64,000 nt of DNA from a virus: the IMG/VR virus record IMGVR_UViG_3300046665_000434, positions 1 through 64,000 of that record; one strand, written 5' to 3'. Position 1 is the stretch's first letter; each line of letters begins with the position of its first letter. Made by a program: the position numbers and the translations under genes. Below are positions 44,118-52,181 of the stretch, one piece after another. Below the pieces are notes generated by a model. The model was not told the origin of the DNA, did no database searches, and saw nothing but the letters and a program-made list of their open reading frames with translations.

Positions 44118-44780
44118 GTGGGTAAAGCAAGCCGTCTCAAGAAAGAACGTAAACAACCAGGTTACGTAGAACCGACCAAACCCGTTCAGCGGTTGGGCAA
44201 CTCGCGGCAGTCCGTGACGACTCAGTGCATGACTCCCCAAAAACAAACCACCGCCACATTCGAAACCGATCCTGAAGCCTTCGGCCCCGGTACTATCGGC
44301 TGGTGTTCTCGGGAAACGATCCAGGGCCTGATGGTCTCTACCAACGTGATCAGTATCGGGTTTGACTATCAGGTAACTCCCGCATTCCCGGTCACCCACA
44401 AACGGGTCCTGCGCGTATCGCTCCCGGTGTTGGAACGCGGTGACATTCTTGATCAAGGAGTGGCCAAAGCGATCTATGACTTCGTTATCGCCTGTGGTCA
44501 AGAGAACATCGTTGTCCACTGTGGCGAGGGTCGGATACGCTCCCCGGCGGTAGTCAACGCGATTGCCGCAGAGTTTGACCGTGTGCCTACACCTCGTCGG
44601 ATGTTTGGTGGCGGCTCTCTCAGCGATACCAACATGGACCGCGAACTGTTCTGTCAGTTGTCTGAGTATTTCGAGACCATGATCGCGATGGATGCTGACG
44701 GCATCGGCGTTGCTTCGGCCGAAACCCATGCTGCAATCGAGACCGCTCTGGACGCCGGCCAGATCATCGATAACCGTTAA
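44118..44780 (+). CDS. CX5R tyrosine/dual-specificity phosphatase-like protein
   Basis: 220 aa, GTG start after AAGGGG. The active-site loop VHCGEGRIRSPAV (about residues 133-145) gives Cys135-x5-Arg141-Ser, the signature of the protein tyrosine/dual-specificity phosphatase superfamily. The general-acid Asp expected upstream may be D112 in the segment DQGVAKAIYD or a residue in the loop before it, but I cannot fix it. The N-terminal 50 residues are basic and probably disordered. Likely removes phosphate from a host or phage protein or small molecule. Confidence 0.75.
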   Translation: MGKASRLKKERKQPGYVEPTKPVQRLGNSRQSVTTQCMTPQKQTTATFETDPEAFGPGTIGWCSRETIQGLMVSTNVISIGFDYQVTPAFPVTHKRVLRVSLPVLERGDILDQGVAKAIYDFVIACGQENIVVHCGEGRIRSPAVVNAIAAEFDRVPTPRRMFGGGSLSDTNMDRELFCQLSEYFETMIAMDADGIGVASAETHAAIETALDAGQIIDNR

Positions 44781-44789
44781 ACGGCAAAT

Positions 44790-44815
44790 ACTCTGTCCCG
44801 ATAGTGGGACAGAGT
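44790..44815 (+). terminator. Hairpin terminator
   Basis: Stem actctgtccc / gggacagagt with loop gatagt, 10 bases after the phosphatase stop; no T-run. Confidence 0.68.
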
Positions 44816-44839
44816 AGCTAACTAACAAGAGCCTACAAC

Positions 44840-45469
44840 ATGATAATTCGTAGTCGTGCTAAACCTGTCGGCATTATCCCTCTCTGGCCAGAGTTCACAG
44901 GTATTCAAGTACAGATGATGGAGTTCAGCCCGCGCAGGCAGCAGCTGGGTAAGGACCTCTTGCCTTATAAGGACATCATCGCTGGACTGTGTAAGTACTT
45001 CGTTAGCCTCGATCAGAAATTGTTTCTGACGATCGATGAACGTGAACTGGTCCCAGGCGAAACCCATCGCCGCGCTGGCGCGCACATCGACGGTTGGTAT
45101 TTGAAGGACCCTAAAGCCGGTGAACTGACTGAAGGTTGGAGGCCAGGAGGTTATTGGGGAACTGATCGTAATCCAGGCATTACCTACGATTCGAAGTTCC
45201 CAGATGCTGGAATGTTGATCGCCAGTAACTATCCGGCCTGTGATGTCTGGACAGGTGATGTCGAAGGCGAGGTTGGTAAAGGTGGTGATTGCGAGCACCT
45301 GCGTGACCAGTTTGGTGGCATGGAGAAATTCACCATGCCCTCTGATATTGTCTACGCCACAAACGCGATGTGTATTCATGAATCGCGGCCAGTTACAAAA
45401 CCCGTGCGGCGTCAGCTTATCCGCATCACCACTTCAAACCTCCCCCATGTGAGGAATCTGTTTCTATGA
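44840..45469 (+). CDS. Possible 2OG-Fe(II) oxygenase-like protein
   Basis: 209 aa. AHIDGWYL places His82-x-Asp84, and CIHES places His180, followed about 10 residues later by Arg in KPVRRQLIRIT; this order (HxD...H...R/K) is that of double-stranded beta-helix 2-oxoglutarate/Fe(II) dioxygenases. Length is typical. No other diagnostic residues can be checked by eye, so this is a moderate call. It overlaps the DHFR gene by 4 bases, so they share an operon. Confidence 0.52.
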   Translation: MIIRSRAKPVGIIPLWPEFTGIQVQMMEFSPRRQQLGKDLLPYKDIIAGLCKYFVSLDQKLFLTIDERELVPGETHRRAGAHIDGWYLKDPKAGELTEGWRPGGYWGTDRNPGITYDSKFPDAGMLIASNYPACDVWTGDVEGEVGKGGDCEHLRDQFGGMEKFTMPSDIVYATNAMCIHESRPVTKPVRRQLIRITTSNLPHVRNLFL

Positions 45470-46032
45470 AATCCAAACCAATCCTTGCTTTGCTCGTCGC
45501 TGCCACACCTGCTGGCGAGATCGGCTACCGTAACACCATCCCTTGGCGCCTCAAAGGCGATCTGCCGCGTTTCAAGCAGTTGACTGAGGGTAACGTGATC
45601 GTCAGTGGCCGTAGCACTCACGAGACACTCCCGGCGGTAATGGGAGGTCGTATCCGTATCGTGATGTCCAGATCTCCCGAGTATGTTTCTCAGGTCCATG
45701 ACCCGGAGAACAACATCTACGGCGTGGCAAATTTCGACGAAGCGCTGGAATTGGCCCGTACGTTCAAGACGGAGGCCATCTTCTTTATCGGAGGTGCCTC
45801 CGTCTACGAGGACGCTATGAAGTTTGTTGACAAGGCGTTCGTTACGCTGGTCCACAAGACCGCACCGAAGTACGACACCGTCATCAAAGGTTTTACGTTC
45901 GCCCCTGAAGACTGGGTAGTGGTGTCTGAGCGCCACATCACCGAGCCTGATTCACTCCACCCCCAAATCAACCTGCCTTCTCACACGTACTACGTGTTTG
46001 AGCGCATCGAGAATAAGGTAACGAAATCGTGA
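45466..46032 (+). CDS. folA: Dihydrofolate reductase
   Basis: 188 aa, a normal length. Reduces dihydrofolate to tetrahydrofolate with NADPH, regenerating the cofactor used up by thymidylate synthase. Motifs: the IGYRNTIPWRLKGDLPRFK active-site region (about residues 18-36), the NVIVSGRSTHETLP cofactor segment (about 43-56) and the FFIGGASVYEDAM loop (about 105-117). ATG overlaps the preceding stop by 4 bases. The product of the next gene also overlaps by 4 bases. Confidence 0.93.
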   Translation: MKSKPILALLVAATPAGEIGYRNTIPWRLKGDLPRFKQLTEGNVIVSGRSTHETLPAVMGGRIRIVMSRSPEYVSQVHDPENNIYGVANFDEALELARTFKTEAIFFIGGASVYEDAMKFVDKAFVTLVHKTAPKYDTVIKGFTFAPEDWVVVSERHITEPDSLHPQINLPSHTYYVFERIENKVTKS

Positions 46033-46946
46033 TCACGCTCACCAAGAAACTGAAAGACGACTATTCGACGGTCTACGAGTTCCTCGATGACCTGTTCCCG
46101 GCTACCGGACAGATCCCCGTTGCTCTTTTCAGCGCCGGTAGTAGTAATGGCGTCCTCATGTACGACGCCGTGTTCACTTATCCGGCAGCTCCAATGGAAC
46201 GGGAAGTGCCTCCACCAGCGCCTAGCACCGGGCGTAAAATCGCCCAGTTCTTAGGTATGATCAAACCCCGTCCATCTACATTCACACCTGTCGAAAGGAC
46301 TGATAAATCCAACTGTCATCAGTTCAAGAACTTTACCGTAACTCTCCTCGAGCTGTCAGCCGTCGTAACTCTTCTGCTGGATAACGTCTGGTCAGCCCAT
46401 TACGCCGTCGCTGGGATCAACCTGGCCTCGGACTGGTGGTCAGAATCTGTCCACAACGATGACGAGCAGTTTGCAGCGCTCTACGATTACGCAACTCGCG
46501 GCTTGCAAGAACTGTCGCGCGAATGGGCAGATCACCTGGTTATCGAGAAGCAATTGCTCGAAGATCTGGCAGATTGCAAACGACGACTCACCAACGCCAT
46601 CGGCGGTAGCTTAGCGACAGTAGGCCCAACGATCGAGTACGTAAGCACGGCCTACCTTGCCCGCAGCTGGCGATTCGGTAATAGCCTGTACGCCGACTTC
46701 GACAATCTGGCTACGACCTACCATCCGCCTGAGATCATTGCTGAGATCAGTGCGTATCTGTCGCAGACGAAAGAAGCTACCATACCGCCGTCCCAGGCGT
46801 TCAACAGCTTCATCGATAACGTCCTCGAGATCGGCCCTGATTTCGATAACGTCAAGCCGCCTGTACCGAAGACGATTCGCCCTGAGAAGAAGCTTGAAAA
46901 CTTCCTCGGTGCAATCAACGATCAGGTCAACCAGATGTACAAGTAG
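46029..46946 (+). CDS. Hypothetical protein, 305 aa
   Basis: GTG start overlapping the DHFR stop by 4 bases (GTGA). Mostly helical, soluble, with a Pro-rich loop near residues 55-70. No recognised family; coupled to DHFR only by position. Confidence 0.66.
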   Translation: MITLTKKLKDDYSTVYEFLDDLFPATGQIPVALFSAGSSNGVLMYDAVFTYPAAPMEREVPPPAPSTGRKIAQFLGMIKPRPSTFTPVERTDKSNCHQFKNFTVTLLELSAVVTLLLDNVWSAHYAVAGINLASDWWSESVHNDDEQFAALYDYATRGLQELSREWADHLVIEKQLLEDLADCKRRLTNAIGGSLATVGPTIEYVSTAYLARSWRFGNSLYADFDNLATTYHPPEIIAEISAYLSQTKEATIPPSQAFNSFIDNVLEIGPDFDNVKPPVPKTIRPEKKLENFLGAINDQVNQMYK

Positions 46947-46955
46947 GGACACTGC

Positions 46956-47063
46956 ATGAACTTGAAGAAAGCAGCCATTGAATTTGCAGTGGCTGCGCTG
47001 GCAACTCTCGTAGCGTACGTTATCGTAAACGTGGTCCTCACTGTGATCTCTGAATACTTCTAA
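46956..47063 (+). CDS. Tiny membrane protein, 35 aa
   Basis: ATG 46956 follows AGGGACACT. One hydrophobic helix spans most of the protein (residues 8-30, Ala/Leu/Val-rich). Stop TAA at 47063. Supported by ribosome site, composition and close spacing to both neighbours. Confidence 0.58.
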   Translation: MNLKKAAIEFAVAALATLVAYVIVNVVLTVISEYF

Positions 47064-47074
47064 GGATATCTGCA

Positions 47075-47281
47075 ATGGTAGAAACTCTGTCGATCAACAA
47101 ACCAACCACCCTCCCCGAAAAAGGCCAGACTTGGTATCGCAACAAGAACAAACGCAATGAAGTCGTTTATGTCGACGAAGTCAAGAAGTCGACAGTGAAA
47201 GTCAAGCGTGATGTTGACGCTAAAGACTCTCGCACCATCGCTCTGCCGGCCTTCCTTAAAGAATTCAAGTTGAGGTCGTAA
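47075..47281 (+). CDS. Small basic protein, 68 aa, possible KOW/SH3-like fold
   Basis: Residues 13-45 (EKGQTWYRNKNKRNEVVYVDEVKKSTVKVK) have the alternating hydrophobic/basic strand pattern of small five-strand barrels such as SH3-like or KOW domains, in two parts around residue 28. This is a composition-based guess. Stop overlaps the next ATG (TAATG). Confidence 0.58.
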   Translation: MVETLSINKPTTLPEKGQTWYRNKNKRNEVVYVDEVKKSTVKVKRDVDAKDSRTIALPAFLKEFKLRS

Positions 47282-47556
47282 TGGAGTATCTAACGGTATT
47301 CCTTATTGTATTCGGCGTAATCGGTCTGCGCGCCTTCCAACAGAAAGTGGTCAATGCCAACAAGTACCCTCTCATGGGGATTATTGGCATGTGTATCTAC
47401 GCTGGGGAAGGTTCTGCAATCTTGCTCATCGCCAAAGGAACTATCGTCCACGTCTTGTTCGGCGCCTTAGGTGCCGGGCTTGGCGTGATGACTTTCGTTT
47501 ATGTCTATAACCGCATCTTCATCCCCGCACAAATGCGAAAGGATCATTACCGATGA
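47281..47556 (+). CDS. Small membrane protein, 91 aa, three predicted helices
   Basis: Hydrophobic segments at about residues 4-18, 31-51 and 57-76; C-terminus basic. Overlaps both neighbours by 1-4 bases, so it is translationally coupled. Function unknown. Confidence 0.7.
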   Translation: MEYLTVFLIVFGVIGLRAFQQKVVNANKYPLMGIIGMCIYAGEGSAILLIAKGTIVHVLFGALGAGLGVMTFVYVYNRIFIPAQMRKDHYR

Positions 47557-48311
47557 ACATTGATCTCCGCCAAGTTTTCAAAGACTCCCCGTTTGACCAC
47601 ATTGTCGTCGAGATTAACAACTCGCGTAATCATGGCAGTATGATGAATAGTCGTACAGCAATCGTATCGGCCATGGCTGATCAGGGTTACACCTGTGTCT
47701 CGGTTTCTGTTCACGACACAATGGTCCAGCTCGGTTTCCTGACCAATGCCGATGCAGAAACCTATCGTGAGAGCATCGTGGCCTCGTGCCGCAACTCGCT
47801 TGGCGGATCTACTGTCCCCGAAGATCCAGACCGTATGACCACCAGTCAGCACACTCAGTATTTATTGGAGTTGATGGGCAAAGATCACGTTGATCTGGAA
47901 GACGTCCCCATGGGCTTGTTCTTCGAGAACTTAGAGCACTTGCTGACATACCCGCAACCTGTACTCCTCGATACTCTCGCGGCAAAGACGGCATGGTTCT
48001 ACCGAGTATTGGAAGCTATTGAAGACAAGCCACAATGGCAGGTCCGGGCCAAAGAAGGGCTTGCTAAAATCGAGGAGATCATTGGCGCTAACCGCCTCGA
48101 AAGCTTCAGAAATAGTGCGCTTTACAAAGCCACTAAACCTTTCGGTAAATTTGACTGGGCGACATTACGTAGCCGCGTTATAGCACCTCGATCGATTGCC
48201 GAATACATGGAGCAGCAAGATCGCCCACCATCCCCAACTGCTGTAAAGCGGAACGAGGATGATGACGAAGATATTCATTACCGCCTTCGTCGTGCCGCTG
48301 AAGAAGAGTAA
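47553..48311 (+). CDS. Hypothetical protein, 252 aa
   Basis: ATG overlaps the preceding stop by 4 bases. Soluble, with a helical middle region and a charged, probably disordered C-terminus (Asp/Glu/Arg-rich, residues 225-252). No recognised motif. Confidence 0.66.
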   Translation: MNIDLRQVFKDSPFDHIVVEINNSRNHGSMMNSRTAIVSAMADQGYTCVSVSVHDTMVQLGFLTNADAETYRESIVASCRNSLGGSTVPEDPDRMTTSQHTQYLLELMGKDHVDLEDVPMGLFFENLEHLLTYPQPVLLDTLAAKTAWFYRVLEAIEDKPQWQVRAKEGLAKIEEIIGANRLESFRNSALYKATKPFGKFDWATLRSRVIAPRSIAEYMEQQDRPPSPTAVKRNEDDDEDIHYRLRRAAEEE

Positions 48312-48317
48312 TTTCCC

Positions 48318-48545
48318 ATGTCTCAAATCGACTATATGGTCATGTATCGAGCCAATAGAAATCAGCCAGCTGATGGGAAAGTGATGGTGGAATCGACTGA
48401 TTCTTCATACCGCCTCTATGAACTCGGATTAGAGAAACTGGAAGCTCGGATCAAAGAAATGAATAGCCTGCCTGATCCTCCCCGGTCTCTTCTCGATGGT
48501 CTGTTGTTCCTTGGCGTAAATGTAACTTCCAACAAACCTTCCTAA
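48318..48545 (+). CDS. Hypothetical protein, 75 aa
   Basis: ATG 48318, 6 bases after the preceding stop. Short soluble helical protein. Last gene before an early-type promoter variant. No family recognised. Confidence 0.58.
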   Translation: MSQIDYMVMYRANRNQPADGKVMVESTDSSYRLYELGLEKLEARIKEMNSLPDPPRSLLDGLLFLGVNVTSNKPS

Positions 48546-48573
48546 TTAGATGCATTGAAACTGGTGATGGTCA

Positions 48574-48581
48574 CACATTAC
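48574..48581 (+). promoter_or_regulatory. Variant early-type promoter motif (CACATTAC)
   Basis: One mismatch (C for T at the first base) from TACATTAC; sits in an 79-base gap ahead of the strongly biased small gene at 48625. Confidence 0.42.
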
Positions 48582-48624
48582 CCAACTAGCAACACCTCCC
48601 ATTAATGCGAAAAGGTAAGTCAAC

Positions 48625-48915
48625 ATGCAAATCTCCACCGCTGATCTGACCAAACTGAAATCTGACGACGTAGGCACCTTTGCCATCATGGCGCTGCAAA
48701 GCGAAACCACCGCCGTCCTGCTGGGCGAAGGCGATGTGCAAGTTACCGCGACCCTGGATGCTGTGAAAGAAGGCGAAACCCCGGTTATCACCGCTCCTGG
48801 CACCAAGGTCTACTTCAGCGCCGACGGCGTCGTCTTCCAGACCCATGCTCCAAAGTACTCGGCTCCTAAGGCCAAAGCTGCCCAGGGCTCCGTGACGATG
48901 CGTCAACAAGGCTAA
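48625..48915 (+). CDS. Highly biased small protein, 96 aa
   Basis: ATG 48625 after AAAAGGTAAG. The C-ending codon bias matches the abundant late proteins, suggesting strong expression. Beta-rich soluble domain with an Ala/Lys/Pro tail (residues 75-96). Flanked by a promoter-like motif and a strong terminator, so it forms its own unit. No family recognised. Confidence 0.66.
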   Translation: MQISTADLTKLKSDDVGTFAIMALQSETTAVLLGEGDVQVTATLDAVKEGETPVITAPGTKVYFSADGVVFQTHAPKYSAPKAKAAQGSVTMRQQG

Positions 48916-48940
48916 ACCCTATCCGGCCGTAAGCGCCTAA

Positions 48941-48971
48941 ATATAGAGCGGGTCGATGACCCGCTCTATAT
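48941..48971 (+). terminator. Hairpin terminator
   Basis: Perfect stem atatagagcgggtc / gacccgctctatat around a 3-base loop, followed by tgtccttttatttt. Confidence 0.82.
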
Positions 48972-48997
48972 GTCCTTTTATTTTGCGGAGACGTGCA

Positions 48998-49567
48998 ATG
49001 TCGTTGGTTCTCTACCATAATGGCCAATTGGCTGGTGACCGTTTAGGTCGGTTGTTTGCTCACAGTCATCTTGAAACTTGCGAAGACATGCAGAAGATCT
49101 TCGTCAATGATGCCAAGACGATCGCGATCGGTTACTGTGGTAACGCGGTGGATAGCGCATCTATCTTTGCCGTCATGGAAATCCTCAAGATTCGGATGAT
49201 GAGCCGAGAGGCCGAGTTATCAGAAGAAGGGTTCCTAAACGATGCTGAGGTTGATTGGGGGCCGATCAACAAACTGCCGACTTCGATGATTGCCATGACG
49301 CATACCCAGGCCTGGCATTTCGATAATGTCAAGGATAAACAGTTCACCGACATCACCGATGCTCGGGTAGCCATGGGGAATGGGTCGTACATGGGCTACG
49401 TCTGTCTTGCCCATGGCCTTACTCCTCACGATGCGGTGATCGAAGTGAGTAAGCTGTCTACTGACGTAGGTTACGGTGTTGACTCGGTCAAGATGTCAGA
49501 CCTCAAGCCTCTGAACCCTGCGGTCAAGAGAAAGCCTACCCCGCGCCGTAAAGGAACTCAAAAATGA
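48998..49567 (+). CDS. Proteasome-beta/HslV-like Ntn protein (paralog B, Ser1 type)
   Basis: 189 aa from ATG 48998. After Met removal the N-terminus reads SLVLYHNGQLAGDRLG, matching the beta-subunit start with Ser in place of Thr1 and Asp at the D17 position. MQKIFVNDAKTIAIGYCGN (about residues 31-49) aligns with the conserved QKIF(K33)...AGxG segment of proteasome beta subunits, and VAMGNGSYMGYVCLA (124-138) with the GSGSxYA element. Serine can serve as an Ntn nucleophile. First gene of a three-gene overlapping operon with an AAA+ ATPase. Confidence 0.75.
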   Translation: MSLVLYHNGQLAGDRLGRLFAHSHLETCEDMQKIFVNDAKTIAIGYCGNAVDSASIFAVMEILKIRMMSREAELSEEGFLNDAEVDWGPINKLPTSMIAMTHTQAWHFDNVKDKQFTDITDARVAMGNGSYMGYVCLAHGLTPHDAVIEVSKLSTDVGYGVDSVKMSDLKPLNPAVKRKPTPRRKGTQK

Positions 49568-50109
49568 GTAATCTCGTACTGATGCAGGATGATCGAATCT
49601 CAATCCCCACTACCCTCATGAAGACCAACGAACTACCAACCCGGATTGCGGTCGATACGTTGATGCTTCCGGCCGGGTTGGTCATTCCGTTGGAGTGGAA
49701 CTACGGCAGTGTTGTGGACTATCTCGAAGGTAACTACAATACCGAATGGCAGGCACGGTCTGTTCCGGCGTTACTTGTTACGCCAAGTGGTAAGCTTTAT
49801 GAGTTCTTCATTGCCGAATCAAGGGAGCCGTTAGGCAACGAGGATTGTATCTATCCGATCACTGCCAGACGGTTGCTGCATGGTAAGGGTACGCGTTACG
49901 CTCGTGCTCAAGATATTAAACATGAAGAGATCGGCACCATGGCTCTTCACCTAACCGGAGACATTGACAAAGCGTTTGCGTTGGCAAAGAAGGTTGAGAC
50001 AAGACTTCAGTGGAGTTACGAAGTCTGGTCCATCGAAGAGATTACGAAGGCCCTGCATGCTAAGGGCTATACCGAAGACAAACCCTGGGGAAGGATGTTT
50101 AAACAATGA
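49564..50109 (+). CDS. Operon partner of the proteasome-like gene, 181 aa
   Basis: Overlaps both neighbours by 4 bases. Hypothetical. A segment near residues 100-145 (ARRLLHGKGTRYARAQ ... DIDKAFALAKKVE) vaguely resembles the helix after the GSG element of proteasome-like proteins, and the N-terminus lacks a Thr/Ser/Cys-2 catalytic start in the right context. It could be a degenerate third Ntn relative or an unrelated adaptor; I cannot decide. Confidence 0.62.
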   Translation: MSNLVLMQDDRISIPTTLMKTNELPTRIAVDTLMLPAGLVIPLEWNYGSVVDYLEGNYNTEWQARSVPALLVTPSGKLYEFFIAESREPLGNEDCIYPITARRLLHGKGTRYARAQDIKHEEIGTMALHLTGDIDKAFALAKKVETRLQWSYEVWSIEEITKALHAKGYTEDKPWGRMFKQ

Positions 50110-51257
50110 GTATCGATACGCTGATCATTGATGAAGGGCGCCACATCACCATCGACTTACTCGACCTGTCCAAACGGATCGATAAAGTTCCTGCCATGGT
50201 CTATCACATTCGGATGACCGCCGATGGTCGCTCGGTTCTGGCGAAGTCTCGTGATAAGTTTGTCGTCCCGAAGAAACGGTTCGGTAAACACGAGCTCTAC
50301 AAGAAAGAGATCCTCGCTCGTTATCTCGAGTGTAAGGACTCCATGGGCGCTCTGTTCAACGGCCTGAAAGGTGCCGGTAAGTCGATGCTTGCAGAAGATC
50401 TCTGCAACGAAGTGATCAAGATGGGTTATCCGATCATCCACATCGACAGCGAACTCCCGCCGAGTTTGATCCGCAAGTACATGAAGTTCATCGGGCCGTG
50501 CGCATTGTACTTCGACGAGTTCGGCAAGTACTACAAAGAAGAGCAGCGTAACGGCATGCTGACCTTCTTCAGCGACACTTCGCACGAGAAGGTTCTGTTC
50601 CTGGTGACCTCGAACACCACCATGGAGTTGAATGACTTCATGATTGATCGACCTAGTCGGTTCCTGTTCCGTATCAACTTCGATGGCGTGGACGCCGAGC
50701 TGATGACTGAGATCATCGAGGACTGGAAGCTTGAGCCAACTATCAGCGAGTATTTGATCGAGTACTGTAAAGTACATCGGGTCTCGTTTGATGTGATCAA
50801 TGCTATCTCCAGGCCAGCAATGGACAGCCGTACGGTCAAGGAGTTCGCCGATAAACTCAAGGTACTCAACGTCCCTCAGGCGATCTTTCCTCGCATCCGT
50901 GTTCGCAGTGTGATTTACAATGGCGAACCTTGGAAGGGCGATTACAAGGTCGATGAAGAGAACGGGAAGCTGTCTATCCAGCTCTTCAAACTGGGTGAAG
51001 TTGAGGCTGAGTATTCCGGCGAAGTCGAATGGCTGACCGCCAAGAAGATCATGCTCTCCACCGGCGTGTACAACGTCGAGTTTGATGCGGCGTTGACTGT
51101 CAAGCTGAACCGGTCATTCGCACCGTACAAGTTTGCCGCGGAACGCGAGTCGCCGGATTATGATTCTGAAGAAAAGGGTCCGCGGCGCCGTGGCGGATAC
51201 CTGGGTGACGGACACATGCCACCACCGATGATTTCGCCATTCACTAACGGGGGTTAA
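50106..51257 (+). CDS. AAA+ ATPase
   Basis: 383 aa. Walker A GLKGAGKS (residues 86-93), Walker B ALYFDEFG (133-140), a sensor-1-like LFLVTSNT (164-171) and a DRPSRF element with a candidate Arg finger (181-186). An N-terminal domain of ~80 residues precedes the ATPase core and a C-terminal domain (~280-383) ends in a Gly/Pro-rich tail without an HbYX docking motif. Overlaps the previous gene by 4 bases and thus shares an operon with a proteasome-like protein. It may be the unfoldase of that system or a separate motor. Confidence 0.82.
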   Translation: MSIDTLIIDEGRHITIDLLDLSKRIDKVPAMVYHIRMTADGRSVLAKSRDKFVVPKKRFGKHELYKKEILARYLECKDSMGALFNGLKGAGKSMLAEDLCNEVIKMGYPIIHIDSELPPSLIRKYMKFIGPCALYFDEFGKYYKEEQRNGMLTFFSDTSHEKVLFLVTSNTTMELNDFMIDRPSRFLFRINFDGVDAELMTEIIEDWKLEPTISEYLIEYCKVHRVSFDVINAISRPAMDSRTVKEFADKLKVLNVPQAIFPRIRVRSVIYNGEPWKGDYKVDEENGKLSIQLFKLGEVEAEYSGEVEWLTAKKIMLSTGVYNVEFDAALTVKLNRSFAPYKFAAERESPDYDSEEKGPRRRGGYLGDGHMPPPMISPFTNGG

Positions 51258-51263
51258 TTGACC

Positions 51264-51656
51264 ATGACCAAATACGTCAAAGGTGACATCATAGTTCACC
51301 GTAAAGGTGGGCGGTACGTCGTCGCCTACACGCCAGACGACGGGTTTCGTCTGGAACACAATAATGAGCCAGCGTATGCCTATCGTCGAGTGACTTCGGC
51401 GGGGGTTGTAAACGATACCTGGTTGCGTGGACAATCGGAAATTGAAGACGAAGCTCGTTTTCGTCATCTGTTCCTTAAAATCAATATCCCGGTGACCAAG
51501 AGTCCTCCCGGCCAGTTCGTTTTCATGACCCTCGATATCCTCGGAGCGTTGAAGCAGGTTCTCGATCCGATCCATATCGGCACTCTGATGGGCGATTTCG
51601 TACCAGCCGACGACGGAGCGAATCTCTCGTTCATGGAGGCTCCTGCTCCGGTGTAA
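51264..51656 (+). CDS. Hypothetical protein, 130 aa
   Basis: ATG 51264 lies 11 bases after GGGGG; the TTG at 51258 is a possible start. Basic beta-rich N-terminus (KGDIIVHRKGGRYVV). Fourth gene of the AAA+ unit by spacing (7 bases), ending before a terminator. No recognised family. Confidence 0.62.
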   Translation: MTKYVKGDIIVHRKGGRYVVAYTPDDGFRLEHNNEPAYAYRRVTSAGVVNDTWLRGQSEIEDEARFRHLFLKINIPVTKSPPGQFVFMTLDILGALKQVLDPIHIGTLMGDFVPADDGANLSFMEAPAPV

Positions 51657-51667
51657 CATAGACGATA

Positions 51668-51711
51668 CCATGGAGGGGCTTGCGCCCCTCCATGGATCTA
51701 CTTTCTTTTTG
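51668..51711 (+). terminator. Intrinsic terminator with T-tract
   Basis: Stem ccatggagggg / cccctccatgg (51668-51695), then T-rich tract to 51711. Ends the proteasome-like/AAA+ unit. Confidence 0.84.
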
Positions 51712-51735
51712 TTTCAATGAACTTTATTTCAGTCA

Positions 51736-51743
51736 TACATAAC
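51736..51743 (+). promoter_or_regulatory. Variant early-type promoter motif (TACATAAC)
   Basis: One mismatch from TACATTAC, shortly after a terminator and followed by CACATG, as at the other copies; 33 bases before ATG 51777. Confidence 0.45.
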
Positions 51744-51776
51744 GCACATGAATACACATATCCCCTGGAGATAGTC

Positions 51777-52163
51777 ATGTCGTACCTGAAGATCGCTCTT
51801 GCTGCCGTTGGCGTTGTAGTTGTAAGCGCCGCCGCTATCAAGGCGGTCAAGGTTTACAACGAAGAACTCTCTGAGAGTAAGGTCAAAACTAAAACAACTG
51901 CCGAACAAGCAGAACAGGATATTGCTGACGCTAAAGCTGAGACTGAAAAAGTCAGAGAAGAATGCGAACGCAAGATGAAAGAAACTGCCAAGAACATGGC
52001 GGAAGATAGACGCCAACATGAAATGAAAATGGAGGAGTTGGCTAAGCAAGCAGAAGAGCAAGCCCGTAAGACGGCTATCCGCAAACAAGCACTCACCGAT
52101 TGGGAGGACAGTAAACTCAGTACAGCCGAACTCAATAAAATTCTCATGGACACAACACTCTAA
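51777..52163 (+). CDS. Membrane-anchored coiled-coil protein, 128 aa
   Basis: ATG 51777 with CTGGAG upstream. One N-terminal hydrophobic helix (about residues 5-22) followed by a long highly charged Lys/Glu/Ala segment (residues ~30-105) with coiled-coil character. The topology resembles inner-membrane spanin subunits, but that is a shape comparison only. Confidence 0.7.
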   Translation: MSYLKIALAAVGVVVVSAAAIKAVKVYNEELSESKVKTKTTAEQAEQDIADAKAETEKVREECERKMKETAKNMAEDRRQHEMKMEELAKQAEEQARKTAIRKQALTDWEDSKLSTAELNKILMDTTL

Positions 52164-52181
52164 TACGTACAGGACATTATC

